Numbered from the stretch's first letter, positions 10,780 through 19,746 are shown. The stretch: DNA of 64,000 bases from Jiangella aurantiaca (GCF_004349105.1 NZ_SMLB01000014.1:62001-126000); one strand, 5' to 3'. Program-made: numbers and translations. Notes: a model not told the origin generated them from the letters alone.

Positions 10780-11625
10780 ATGATCATCGTGACCGGTGGC
10801 AGCGGCCAGGCCGGCCGGGCCTGCGTCGCGGACCTGACGGCGCACGGCTACGACGTCGTCTCGGTGGACCTCGCGCCGCCGGCCGACCCGTCGGTCCGGC
10901 ACAGCCGCGTCGACCTCACCGACTACGGGCAGACGGTGGCGGCGTTCGCGGGCATCGACGACCGCGTCGACGCCGTCACCGGCATCGTGCACCTGGCCGC
11001 GATCCGGGCGCCGGGGTTGGCGCCGAACCCCGTCACGTTCTCCGTCAACACGCTGAGCACCTACAACGTGTTCGAGGCCGCCCGGCAGCTGGACATCAAG
11101 AACCTCGTGTGGGCGTCCAGCGAGACGGTGCTCGGCCTGCCGTTCGACACGCCGCCGCCCTACGTGCCCGTCGACGAGGAGTATCCGGGCCGGCCGGAGA
11201 CGGCGTACTCACTGTCCAAGCTGATCGGCGAGACGATGGCTGAGCAGTTCTGCCGGTGGGATCCGGAGCGGAAGATCATCGGGCTGCGGCTGTCGAACGT
11301 CATGGACCCCGAGGACTACGCGCGCTTCGCCTCGTTCCAGGACGACCCGCTGCAGCGGAAGTGGAACCTGTGGGGCTACATCGACGCCCGCGACGCCGCC
11401 CAGGCGCTGCGGCTGGCCCTGGAGGCGCCGCTGACCGGCGCCGACGTGTTCGTCATCGCCAACGCCGACACCGTCATGAAGCGGCCGAACGGCGAGCTGC
11501 TGGACGAGGTCTTCCCCGGTGTGGAACGGCGGCGCGACGTCGGCGAGCACGACACGCTGCTGGCCATCGACAAGGCCCGCCGGGTGCTCGGCTACGAGCC
11601 GCAGCACAGCTGGCGGACAGCGTAG
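10780..11625 (+). CDS. NAD-dependent epimerase/dehydratase
   Basis: MIIVTGGSGQAGRACVADL; YSLSK. Confidence 0.9.
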   Translation: MIIVTGGSGQAGRACVADLTAHGYDVVSVDLAPPADPSVRHSRVDLTDYGQTVAAFAGIDDRVDAVTGIVHLAAIRAPGLAPNPVTFSVNTLSTYNVFEAARQLDIKNLVWASSETVLGLPFDTPPPYVPVDEEYPGRPETAYSLSKLIGETMAEQFCRWDPERKIIGLRLSNVMDPEDYARFASFQDDPLQRKWNLWGYIDARDAAQALRLALEAPLTGADVFVIANADTVMKRPNGELLDEVFPGVERRRDVGEHDTLLAIDKARRVLGYEPQHSWRTA

Positions 11626-11629
11626 GCGG

Positions 11630-12604
11630 TCAGCGCAGCTGGGCCCGCACGTGCAGGCCGGCCTCCGGGTCGACGACGACCTCCTGCGCGGCGGCCACAC
11701 CGCCGGCCAGCAGGTCGGCGCCGACCGGGGTGTTCCGCTTGACGACGGCGAGCGCGATGGGGCCCAGCTCGTGGTGGCGGGCGGCCGAGCCCACGGTGCC
11801 GACGGTGCGGCCGTCCAGCTCGACCGGGTCGCCGTGCTCGGGCAGTGTGTCGACGGAGCCGTCGAGGTGCAGCAGGACGAGCCGGCGCGGCGGCCGTCCG
11901 AGCGTGTGCACCCGGGCGACGGTTTCCTGGCCGCGGTAGCAGCCCTTGTCGAGGTGGACGGCGGTGCCGATCCAGCCGACCTCGTGCGGGATGGTGCGGT
12001 CGTCGGTGTCGAGACCCTGGCGCGGCTCACGCGCCTCGATGCGCAGCGCCTCGTACGCCCACACGCCGGCCGGCTGGGTGACGTACGCGGCCAGTTCGGC
12101 GCGCGGGACGAACACGTCGCGGCCGCGCTCGGTGACGCGGCTCAGGTGCGCCGCGGCCGGCTGGGTGACTGGCTCCCACACGACGGCGTATTCGTCCGTC
12201 ACGTCGGTGACCTCGACCTGGGACCAGAACTTCATCTTCTCCAGGTAGTCGCGCAGCGGCTCGGCCGAGGACCGCTCGACGTGGAACCAGAACGAGTCGC
12301 CGTCGTCGATGCCGTACAGCGCGTGCTCGACCCGGCCGTTCGCGTCGAGGACCAGCGCGGACGTGGCCCGGTGCGGCTCGAGCCGCTCGACGTGCTGGGT
12401 GATCAGCTGGTGCAGCCAGGTCAGGCGGTCGGGGCCACCGACTCGCAGGACGCCGCGGTGGGAGAGGTCGACCGCGCCCTCGCCGGCGACGAGGCGGCGC
12501 TGCTCGCGGAACGGGTCGCCGTAGTGCGCGGCGACGCCCTCATCGGGCTCGGTGGCCGCTACGGCTCCGGGGGTGTCGAGCAGCGGGCTGCGGTAGGCAT
12601 CCAT
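11630..12604 (-). CDS. ygfZ: folate-binding YgfZ/GcvT-like protein
   Basis: KGCYRGQETVARVHTLGRPPRRLVLL signature. Confidence 0.9.
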   Translation of the reverse strand: MDAYRSPLLDTPGAVAATEPDEGVAAHYGDPFREQRRLVAGEGAVDLSHRGVLRVGGPDRLTWLHQLITQHVERLEPHRATSALVLDANGRVEHALYGIDDGDSFWFHVERSSAEPLRDYLEKMKFWSQVEVTDVTDEYAVVWEPVTQPAAAHLSRVTERGRDVFVPRAELAAYVTQPAGVWAYEALRIEAREPRQGLDTDDRTIPHEVGWIGTAVHLDKGCYRGQETVARVHTLGRPPRRLVLLHLDGSVDTLPEHGDPVELDGRTVGTVGSAARHHELGPIALAVVKRNTPVGADLLAGGVAAAQEVVVDPEAGLHVRAQLR

Positions 12605-12633
12605 GTCTTCATCCAACACCGCGGACGGACGAA

Positions 12634-13152
12634 TCAATCCTTCGCGTCGGTGGCGCCGGCGACCCGCTTGAGTTCGGCGGACAGGTGCGGCTGCAGCTCG
12701 TGGCCCATGGCCGACATCTCGTAGACGTACATGAGCGCGCCGTTGACCAGGCCGTACAGCCGGTGGCCGGTGCGGTAGTCCTTGGCGGGCTCGGTCTTCA
12801 GCACGCCGCGGGTGGCGAGCTCGACCCGGGCCGGCTCGGTCCGCCCGAGGTAGATCTCGACGAACCCGGTCGGGTGCGTGAGCAGCACCTCGATCTCGTC
12901 GTTCTCCTGCGGCCGCCAGTAGCCGGTCTCGCGCGCCGCGGGCCGCACGAGGTTGCCGTCCTCGTCGAGGATCCAGCTGCGGCTGCGGTAGGAGAGGAAC
13001 GGCCTGTCCGGCACGTAGGTGAACTCGACCTCCTGGCCGAACCGGAACGCCTCGATGGTCGGGTAGTCGCCGAGGCCGGCGCCCTCCCAGCGGCCGAGCA
13101 GCCAGGCGATCGGCAGGCAGGCCGGGTGGAGGTCGTCGGGGATCTCGATCAC
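12634..13152 (-). CDS. FABP-like/nitrobindin-family heme-binding protein
   Basis: PIAWLLGRWEGAGLGDYPTIEAFRFGQEVEFTYVPDRPFLSYRSRSW. Confidence 0.85.
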   Translation of the reverse strand: MIEIPDDLHPACLPIAWLLGRWEGAGLGDYPTIEAFRFGQEVEFTYVPDRPFLSYRSRSWILDEDGNLVRPAARETGYWRPQENDEIEVLLTHPTGFVEIYLGRTEPARVELATRGVLKTEPAKDYRTGHRLYGLVNGALMYVYEMSAMGHELQPHLSAELKRVAGATDAKD

Positions 13153-13159
13153 GACGGGC

Positions 13160-13261
13160 TCAGGCCTGGCCCTTGAACAGCTTGTAGACCACGAACAGGC
13201 CCATCAGGCCGGCGGCGGCCGTGACCAGGACGAGGATGCTGGTGAAGACGAGTTCGAGCAC
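13160..13261 (-). CDS. 33-aa predicted single-pass membrane microprotein
   Basis: GTG start: VLELVFTSILVLVTAAAGLMGLFVVYKLFKGQA; TAGACT 7 nt before start. Confidence 0.5.
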   Translation of the reverse strand: MLELVFTSILVLVTAAAGLMGLFVVYKLFKGQA

Positions 13262-13287
13262 GGTCCGGAGTCTATCCGGTCGACGGC

Positions 13288-13728
13288 TCAGGCCGGCGGC
13301 AGGAGGTCCATCGCCGCGGTCCCACTGGGGAACTCGACCGGCAGCGAGACGTGCTCGTGCGTGATCGACCACGCGCCGTCGGCCCGCCGGAGCGTGTCGC
13401 TCGCGCGCACCCAGTAGCCGACCTCGCGCCCGGTGGCCAGGGTGCCGCTGGTCCGGATCAGCATGTGCACCGCGGCGACGTCACCGCCCGCCTCGATGTG
13501 CAGGTCGCTGATCTCCTGGCCGATCGGGCCCGCCCACCGGCCGAACCAGTCCGCGAACCGGCCGCGCAACGCGTCCGATCCGGCGTACAGCAGTGGCGGC
13601 ACGAGGTCGAAGTAGACGATGTCGTCCGAATAGAAGGACATGAGCCGCTCCAGGTCCTTGGACCGGATGGCCTCCGAGCGGTGCTCCAGCAGCGCGCTGA
13701 TCTCCGTCATGGTGTCGGTCATACCCAT
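13288..13728 (-). CDS. SnoaL/NTF2-like (ketosteroid isomerase fold) protein
   Basis: RSEAIRSKDLERLMSFYSDDIVYFDLVPPLLYAGSDALRGRFADWF. Confidence 0.8.
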   Translation of the reverse strand: MGMTDTMTEISALLEHRSEAIRSKDLERLMSFYSDDIVYFDLVPPLLYAGSDALRGRFADWFGRWAGPIGQEISDLHIEAGGDVAAVHMLIRTSGTLATGREVGYWVRASDTLRRADGAWSITHEHVSLPVEFPSGTAAMDLLPPA

Positions 13729-13762
13729 ATCGACGCCATGACGCAGCCGGATGTGAGTCTCG

Positions 13763-13768
13763 TAGGCT
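13763..13768 (+). promoter_or_regulatory. -10-like TAGGCT 7 nt before ATG (putative leaderless promoter)
   Basis: TAGGCT-tgcgagc-ATG. Confidence 0.45.
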
Positions 13769-13775
13769 TGCGAGC

Positions 13776-14138
13776 ATGGAGCGACGTCTCGTGGTCAAGG
13801 TCACTGCCGGCTCTGACGCGCCGGAACGGTGCTCGCAGGCGTTCACCGTCGCGACGACGGCGCTCGCGGCGGGCGCGACGGTGTCGCTGTGGCTGACCGG
13901 CGAGTCGGCGTGGTTCGCGTTGCCCGGGCGGGCCGCCGAGTTCGAGCTGCCGCACGCCGCGCCGCTGCCCGACCTCCTGGACGCACTGCTGGCCGGCGGG
14001 ACGGTGACGTTGTGCACCCAGTGCGCCGCCCGCCGTGACATCGGCCCGGGCGACGTCATCCCGGGCGTCCGTATCGCCGGCTCCCCGACCTTCGTCGAGG
14101 AGATCATGGCCGACGGCGTCCAGGCCCTCGTCTACTGA
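13776..14138 (+). CDS. DsrE-family sulfur-relay-like protein
   Basis: VVKVTAGSDAPERCSQAFTVATTALAAGATVSLWLTGE...VTLCTQCAARRDI. Confidence 0.75.
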   Translation: MERRLVVKVTAGSDAPERCSQAFTVATTALAAGATVSLWLTGESAWFALPGRAAEFELPHAAPLPDLLDALLAGGTVTLCTQCAARRDIGPGDVIPGVRIAGSPTFVEEIMADGVQALVY

Positions 14139-14177
14139 CGCCGGTCAGCAGCACCCGGCGCCGAGCCCCCACTTGCA

Positions 14178-14227
14178 TGATCATCAACCTTTTGCGCTGC
14201 CATAACGGCGCAAAAGGTTGATGATCA
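14178..14227. repeat. perfect 20-bp inverted repeat between convergent genes
   Basis: TGATCATCAACCTTTTGCGC-TGCCATAACG-GCGCAAAAGGTTGATGATCA. Confidence 0.8.
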
Positions 14228-14236
14228 CAGGACCGA

Positions 14237-14533
14237 TCAGCCGACGTAGACGTCGACGTCGGTGACGCCGACCTCGGCGACGACGGCGCGGTCGACGGGC
14301 TGGGCTCCTGGCGCGAGGGTGCGCAGGGTCCAGGTGCCCGGCGCGGCGAAGAACCGGAACTGGCCGGTCGCGCTGGTCGGGACCTCGGCGGTGAACTCGC
14401 CGGTCGCGTCCAGCAGCCGCACGTACGCGCCCGCCAGGGGCGCGTCGTCACGGTGGACGACGCCCTGGATGACAGTCTCCTTGGTCACATCGACCCCTTC
14501 CAACGACACGCCGCCGGTGGTGGCTCCGCACAT
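14237..14533 (-). CDS. DUF1416 family protein
   Basis: MCGATTGGVSLEGVDVTKETVIQGVVHRDDAPLAGAYVRLLD; next to rhodanese. Confidence 0.85.
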   Translation of the reverse strand: MCGATTGGVSLEGVDVTKETVIQGVVHRDDAPLAGAYVRLLDATGEFTAEVPTSATGQFRFFAAPGTWTLRTLAPGAQPVDRAVVAEVGVTDVDVYVG

Positions 14534-14538
14534 GGTGA

Positions 14539-15387
14539 TCACGCCGTCCCGGGCTCGTCGCCGATCGCGACCGGAACGCCGACCAGCGAGCCGTACTCGG
14601 TCCACGAGCCGTCGTAGTTCTTGACGTTCTGGATGCCGAGGATCTCGCGCAGCACGAACCAGGTGTGCGACGAGCGCTCGCCGATGCGGCAGTAGGCGAT
14701 GGTGTCCTTGCCGAAGTCGACGCCGGCCTCACCGTAGAGCGCCCGCAGCTCGTCGTCGGAGCGGAAGGTGCCGTCGTCGTTGGCCGCCTTGCTCCACGGG
14801 ACGTTGGCCGCGGTCGGGATGTGGCCCGGGACCTGCGACACCTCCTGCGGCAGGTGGGCCGGGGCGAGCAGCCGGCCGGCGTACTCGTCTGGCGAGCGGA
14901 CGTCGACCAGGTTCTGGGCGCCGATGGCGGCGACGACCTCGTCGCGGAAGGCGCGGATGGAGCTGTCCGGGTTTTTGGCGGTGTAGGTGGTCGCCTCACG
15001 CGACGGGACGGCGTCGACGAGCTGACGGCTCTCCAGCTCCCAGATCTTCCGGCCGCCGTCGAGCAGGCGGACGTCCTCGTGGCCGTAGACCTTGAAGTAC
15101 CAGTAGGCGTACGCGGCGAACCAGTTGTTGTTGCCGCCGTAGAGCACCACGGTGTCGTCGTCGGAGATGCCGAGACCGCCGAGCAGCGCCTCGAACTGCT
15201 CCTTGTTCACGAAGTCGCGGCGGACCGGGTCACGCAGGTCGGTGGACCAGTTGACCTTCACCGCGCCGCGGATGTGGTTCTTGTCGTAGGCGGCGGTGTC
15301 CTCGTCGACCTCGACGAGCACCACCTTCGGGTTGTCGAGATTCTGCTCGACCCAGTCGGCCGAGACGAGGCTGGACTCGCGGCTCAT
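14539..15387 (-). CDS. thiosulfate sulfurtransferase (tandem rhodanese)
   Basis: VLVEVDEDTAAYDKNHIRGA...; active-site loop CRIGERSSHTWF. Confidence 0.92.
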   Translation of the reverse strand: MSRESSLVSADWVEQNLDNPKVVLVEVDEDTAAYDKNHIRGAVKVNWSTDLRDPVRRDFVNKEQFEALLGGLGISDDDTVVLYGGNNNWFAAYAYWYFKVYGHEDVRLLDGGRKIWELESRQLVDAVPSREATTYTAKNPDSSIRAFRDEVVAAIGAQNLVDVRSPDEYAGRLLAPAHLPQEVSQVPGHIPTAANVPWSKAANDDGTFRSDDELRALYGEAGVDFGKDTIAYCRIGERSSHTWFVLREILGIQNVKNYDGSWTEYGSLVGVPVAIGDEPGTA

Positions 15388-15827
15388 GACGCGACCTCCG
15401 TGGTGTTGGGTTGGGATGGGAACAGACGCCGGTAGGCGAGGTAGATCTCACAGCCCAGGCAGAAGCCGAAGGCGGCGTTCAGGAACGCCGCGGCCAGGGC
15501 GGCCGCGACGGCGACGTACGCGACGACGGTCAGCCCGGCCGCGAAGGCGATGACGCCGACGACGGCGAACACCAGCCCGACGGCCTGGGCGAACCGGGGT
15601 GGCGCGGCGTCTTCGAGCTCGCCGGGCGGACCGAGCCGGGGCCGCACGAGCCGCGCGTACAGCAGCCCGTACGGCGCCCGGGGCAGCCCGAGCAGCGCTC
15701 CGGCCGCGAATACCACGCCCTGGACGGCCAGCAGCCAGGCGCTGCCGGTGACCAGGGCGGCCGCGAGGACGACGCTGGTGAGCGCGGCCGCGAACCGGGG
15801 ACCCCGGGGGTCGATGCGAGTCGGCAT
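15384..15827 (-). CDS. DUF4395 family membrane protein
   Basis: MPTRIDPRGPRFAAALTSVVLAAALVTGS...FGFCLGCEIYL; overlaps sulfurtransferase start. Confidence 0.85.
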   Translation of the reverse strand: MPTRIDPRGPRFAAALTSVVLAAALVTGSAWLLAVQGVVFAAGALLGLPRAPYGLLYARLVRPRLGPPGELEDAAPPRFAQAVGLVFAVVGVIAFAAGLTVVAYVAVAAALAAAFLNAAFGFCLGCEIYLAYRRLFPSQPNTTEVAS

Positions 15828-15924
15828 GGTCCTCCTGACGTGGACGGAACGGGAGACGATCGTCAGGAACGGCAGCAGGCCGGAGGGCGCGGAATCGAGG
15901 ATCGCGCGGCGGGGCCGTTCCCCG

Positions 15925-15999
15925 TCAGGGCAGACAGAGCATGGACGCGGCGCGACCGAAGTCGATGGCGCGGCGCTTCCAGAGCTCTGTGCCGAACAT
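15925..15999 (-). CDS. predicted 24-aa leader peptide upstream of sulfur operon
   Basis: MFGTELWKRRAIDFGRAASMLCLP*; resembles the actinobacterial leader-peptide pattern R-R-x-[VI]-D-[LF]-x-R-x-A-S-x-L-C; not in the supplied ORF track because of size. Confidence 0.65.
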   Translation of the reverse strand: MFGTELWKRRAIDFGRAASMLCLP

Positions 16000-16008
16000 G
16001 GCACAGAG
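15985..16008. promoter_or_regulatory. 9-bp perfect inverted repeat around leader-peptide start codon
   Basis: CTCTGTGCC-gaacat-GGCACAGAG. Confidence 0.6.
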
Positions 16009-16081
16009 GGTACGGGCGACGGCCCGCCGTCGTCACGCCCGTATCAGATAACGAGATTCGCCGTCTCGGAATCCGGCCAAA

Positions 16082-16507
16082 TCAGGCGGGGAGGGCGGCC
16101 CGGACGTCGGCCAGCCGCGGCGCACCGGTGGCTCGCCGGACGATCCGGCCGCTGCCGTCGAGCACGAGCGTGGTGGGCGTGCGCATGATGTCCAGGCGGC
16201 GGACGAGCTCGAGGTGGTGCTCGGCGTCGATCTCGACGTGCACGACGCCGTCGGTGTCGGCGGCGACGTGCGCCAGCGTGGCGCGCGCGGCCCTGCACGG
16301 CTGGCAGAACGCCGTCGAGAACTGCACCAGCGTGGCCCGTTCGCCCAGCGGCGCTCCGAGTTCGTCCGGCCCCAGCAGCGGCTCGTCCACCCTCGCCTCC
16401 ACCACCCGGCCGTCGCGGGCCCGCCGCCACAGCCCGAACGCCGTGGCGGCCGCGAGCACGATGACGACGACCACCAGACCTGTCACACCGGGACAACGCA
16501 CCCGCAC
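16082..16507 (-). CDS. membrane-anchored thioredoxin-family protein
   Basis: N-terminal TM; FSTAFCQPCRAARATLAHVA (CxxC), TPTTLVLDGSGRIV. Confidence 0.88.
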   Translation of the reverse strand: MRVRCPGVTGLVVVVIVLAAATAFGLWRRARDGRVVEARVDEPLLGPDELGAPLGERATLVQFSTAFCQPCRAARATLAHVAADTDGVVHVEIDAEHHLELVRRLDIMRTPTTLVLDGSGRIVRRATGAPRLADVRAALPA

Positions 16508-16538
16508 TGCCGTCGGATTCCCACCGGAACTGACGGAT

Positions 16539-17381
16539 TCAGCCGACGAAGATGCGGCCCAGCACGTAGACGACCGGCGCGGCGGCGATGAACGGCAGGC
16601 TGACCCGCAGCGGCAGGAACGCGGTGGCGCCGCGCGGCACCGCCGTGACCTCGGCGCCGTCGCCGGTGCCGGTCGCGGCGACCGCAGCGCCGCCCACCCG
16701 CAGCGGGACCGGTTCGGGCCGCGGCGTGAACTCGTCGGCCAGACGGTCGACGGCGGCGAACGCGACGGCTGCCAGCAGACCGGCGAACGTGGCGACGACG
16801 ACGGCGCTGACGGCGGGCACGGCGTCGCCCACCCAGTCGGTGGTGAGCACCAGCGCGCCGGCGCCCAGCGCGGCGAGCAGCACGCCGACGAGCCGGCGCA
16901 CCGCCCGCGACATCGGCACCGACTCGGCCAGCCCGACCGCGCCGACGCCCAGCAGCGCGAGCCCCACCGGGTACTCGCCGTCAGCCGACTCGCGCAGCGC
17001 CAGCCAGGCGACCGGCAGCACCGCCAGCACGCACGCGGTGACCGCCACGGCCAGCGACGTGGTCAGTCCGGATCGCCCGTCCCGCCGCAGCAGCTGGACG
17101 ACGATCGACGCCACCAGCGTCGGGCCCAGCAGCGCCGCCATGGGCGTGAGGTCGGAGCCGCCCTCGGACCACGTCCACCCGAGCGCGCCAAGCCCCGCCA
17201 CCAGCGCGATGCCGGCGGACCATCGAGCCGCGCCGGCCCGGGCCGCGGCCACGCCGCCGAGCGTGAAGATCACGATGACCAGGGCGATGCCACCGGCCAG
17301 AAGCGTGCTCCCCGACGCCGAGGCGAGCGCCAGCACGCCCGCGAGGGCGACGACGGCAAGCGAGGCATGAACGGAGGGCAC
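16539..17381 (-). CDS. polytopic membrane protein of unknown function
   Basis: repeated hydrophobic segments; GTG start at 17381 is a guess. Confidence 0.6.
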   Translation of the reverse strand: MPSVHASLAVVALAGVLALASASGSTLLAGGIALVIVIFTLGGVAAARAGAARWSAGIALVAGLGALGWTWSEGGSDLTPMAALLGPTLVASIVVQLLRRDGRSGLTTSLAVAVTACVLAVLPVAWLALRESADGEYPVGLALLGVGAVGLAESVPMSRAVRRLVGVLLAALGAGALVLTTDWVGDAVPAVSAVVVATFAGLLAAVAFAAVDRLADEFTPRPEPVPLRVGGAAVAATGTGDGAEVTAVPRGATAFLPLRVSLPFIAAAPVVYVLGRIFVG

Positions 17382-17574
17382 CTTTGAATGCTCGCAGACG
17401 CGGACCGCCCACCCACGCCGAAATGACAACAACTCCACAACAGTCCGGCCGACCCCGAGGCACGGCGTGATCTCTGTCTCGCTGACTGGACGGGGATCGC
17501 TCCCCTACGGTATATGGCACATCGTTCCACGTGACCGGGCACACCTGCAGGTCGATAGAGAGGACCCCCTGGAG

Positions 17575-18990
17575 ATGACGAACACACGCGGCCGCCTGAC
17601 GGTGCTCCTGGCCGTCGCCGCGGTCGCCCTGACTGCGTGCGGCGACGACTCAGAGCCGTCGGCGGAGGAGACCAGCACCGAGGCGCCGAGCGAGGCGCCG
17701 TCGGGCGAACCGTCCACCCCGCAGGAGACCACTCCGGAGTTCAGCTGCCCGCCGGAGCTCAGCGCCGAGCTGCCCGCAGGCCTGGACCCGGACAACTGCT
17801 GGTCGCACGAGGGCCTGGAGCGCCCGGCGCTGATCGACGGCACTGTGTTCGCCCTCGAGCCCGACGCCTCCGATCCCACCACAGATCGCCACATCGTCGC
17901 GCTGGACGCCGAGACCGGCGAGCGACTGTGGAAGTCCGAGGTGCTGCCGGGCCCCGTGTCGGCACTGCGGGCGACCGAGGTCGACGGCGGCCCGGGCGTC
18001 GCCGTCGTGGTCACCGAGAACGACGCGGGCGACGCGGTCACCGAGGCCTCGACGGCGTGGGGGTACCTCGCCTGGCCGGCCGACGCCGGCGGCGAGGACG
18101 GCGGCGACGCCGGCAGTGCGGACCCGTCCTTCCCGGCCGAGGTGCACATCACCGTCCCGCAGGGCGAGAACCCGCACACCGAGGTGTTCTGGACCGATCA
18201 GGGCGTGCTGGCCGGCGACTTCCTCCTGAAGCCGGGGGCCACCGAGTTCGTCCCGGTCAACCGTGACCCGGAACCGATGCTCGTCGGTGACTACGATCTG
18301 GACGAGTACTTCGCGGGCGTCTCCGGTGACCTGCTGATCTCCTACGTCCGCGGCATCGCCTACGAAGTCTCGGAGAACGGCGACACCTACGTCGGCTGGC
18401 TGGCCCGCACGTTCGACGGCGCCGAGGCGTGGAACACCGTCGCGTCGACGCCGAACGAGGAGGACCTGCTGTTCGCCGAGGGTCCGAACCAGCTGACGAT
18501 GCTGGTCGGCTCGTACCTGCTGACCATCGCCGCGACGGACGAGAACGCCACCGCCTTCGAGGTGGCCTGGCTGGACGCCGCCACGCACGAGCCGGCCACG
18601 CCGTCGGCCGCCGACCTCGCCGGTGTGCAGCCGGTCATCGCCGACCCCGGCCGTCTGGGCGGCGCCGGCGCCCTGCTCTCCCCCGACGGACGGCGCCTGT
18701 TCACGGGCTGGTCGAATGGGGCGCTGGTCCTGGACGTCGGGGCCGGCACGGTCACCCCGGTCGCGGCGGATTTCGCGATCCAGGGGTCCGCGATCGACGA
18801 CTCGACGGTCTACGGCGCCACCGAGAACGGCACGCTGACCATCGACCTCGCCAGCGCGGAGGCGACGGCCATCGACCCGCCGCACGAGAGCTTCGACCTC
18901 ATCGACGGCGAGTTCGGCGTGGCCCTCCTGGAAGGGGGTGTCGGCGAGACGTCCTACCTGGTCGGCGGCCGCCGCACCGACGCCGGCTGA
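17575..18990 (+). CDS. lipoprotein with PQQ/beta-propeller-like repeats
   Basis: MTNTRGRLTVLLAVAAVALTACGDDSEPS (lipobox LTAC); HIVALDAETGERLWKSEV. Confidence 0.75.
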   Translation: MTNTRGRLTVLLAVAAVALTACGDDSEPSAEETSTEAPSEAPSGEPSTPQETTPEFSCPPELSAELPAGLDPDNCWSHEGLERPALIDGTVFALEPDASDPTTDRHIVALDAETGERLWKSEVLPGPVSALRATEVDGGPGVAVVVTENDAGDAVTEASTAWGYLAWPADAGGEDGGDAGSADPSFPAEVHITVPQGENPHTEVFWTDQGVLAGDFLLKPGATEFVPVNRDPEPMLVGDYDLDEYFAGVSGDLLISYVRGIAYEVSENGDTYVGWLARTFDGAEAWNTVASTPNEEDLLFAEGPNQLTMLVGSYLLTIAATDENATAFEVAWLDAATHEPATPSAADLAGVQPVIADPGRLGGAGALLSPDGRRLFTGWSNGALVLDVGAGTVTPVAADFAIQGSAIDDSTVYGATENGTLTIDLASAEATAIDPPHESFDLIDGEFGVALLEGGVGETSYLVGGRRTDAG

Positions 18991-19006
18991 TCATCAAGGC
19001 TCGGCG

Positions 19007-19115
19007 ACATCACGAGGACTTCTCCCGCTCCACGAGGTATGCATGCCTCGTGGAGCGGGAGAACCCGTCCTTCCGCCGCGCTGCCCGCACTGCGCAGGGC
19101 CCGCTCACCGTAATC
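19007..19115 (+). repeat. intergenic element A: ACATCACGAGGA box, 44-nt palindrome with ATGCAT centre, conserved GC block
   Basis: TTCTCCCGCTCCACGAGG-TATGCATG-CCTCGTGGAGCGGGAGAA (19020-19063) plus block 19069-19115 matching 59713-59758. Confidence 0.75.
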
Positions 19116-19472
19116 GTTCAGGGCTCTTCTGCTCGATCCGTGGCTCCTTAACACCGGTGAGCGGCCGCGGCGGGATCGTGTTCTGCCGAGCGCGTGGCAC
19201 GTGGCCCACGTTGGCACAGGGTGTGTGGCGTTGGCCGTCCCCCTGCTGCCCGATTGCACGTCCGCCCACGACACCACCCGTCAGTCGACGCTCGCCGACA
19301 CGTTCAAGCCGCCGGGAGGCCAGCGGGGCCGCCGTGCTGCTGTCGGACCGGGTGGCGTTGCTGTCGTCAGGGCCACAGCAATCACCCACCGAGCACAGCG
19401 ATCTCACACCGTCCTCGCCGCGCGCATCGAACGCGCAGAAACCCGGCTCTCATTCAGCTCGACGATGTGCGT

Positions 19473-19739
19473 TCAGAGCCCGCCGCCCGCGAACGGCGGG
19501 AGCAGCTCGACCGCCGACCCCTCGTGCAGGACGACGGTAGCGGGGTCGCGCGACCCGGCCGGGGTGCCGTCGACGACGACGGCGCAGATGTCCAGGACCG
19601 CGGTGAAGCGCGGGCTGTCGCGGTGCGCCGAGCGGGCCGCGGCCAGCGCCTCGGCGAGTGTGCCGGCGTCGACGACCTCCTCGGGGATGCCGGCCGCCGC
19701 GCGGATGGCTGCCCAGTACCGCAGCGTCACCTTCGCCAT
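19473..19739 (-). CDS. MoaD/ThiS-family sulfur carrier-like protein
   Basis: MAKVTLRYWAAIRAAAGIPEEVVDAGTLAEAL...EGSAVELLPPFAGGGL. Confidence 0.85.
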   Translation of the reverse strand: MAKVTLRYWAAIRAAAGIPEEVVDAGTLAEALAAARSAHRDSPRFTAVLDICAVVVDGTPAGSRDPATVVLHEGSAVELLPPFAGGGL

Positions 19740-19746
19740 CAGGACA

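Noticed and set aside
19105-19407. 100-aa ORF in the gap between the lipoprotein and MoaD genes
   Set aside because: No domain, no good ribosome site, lies in a repeat-containing convergent gap.
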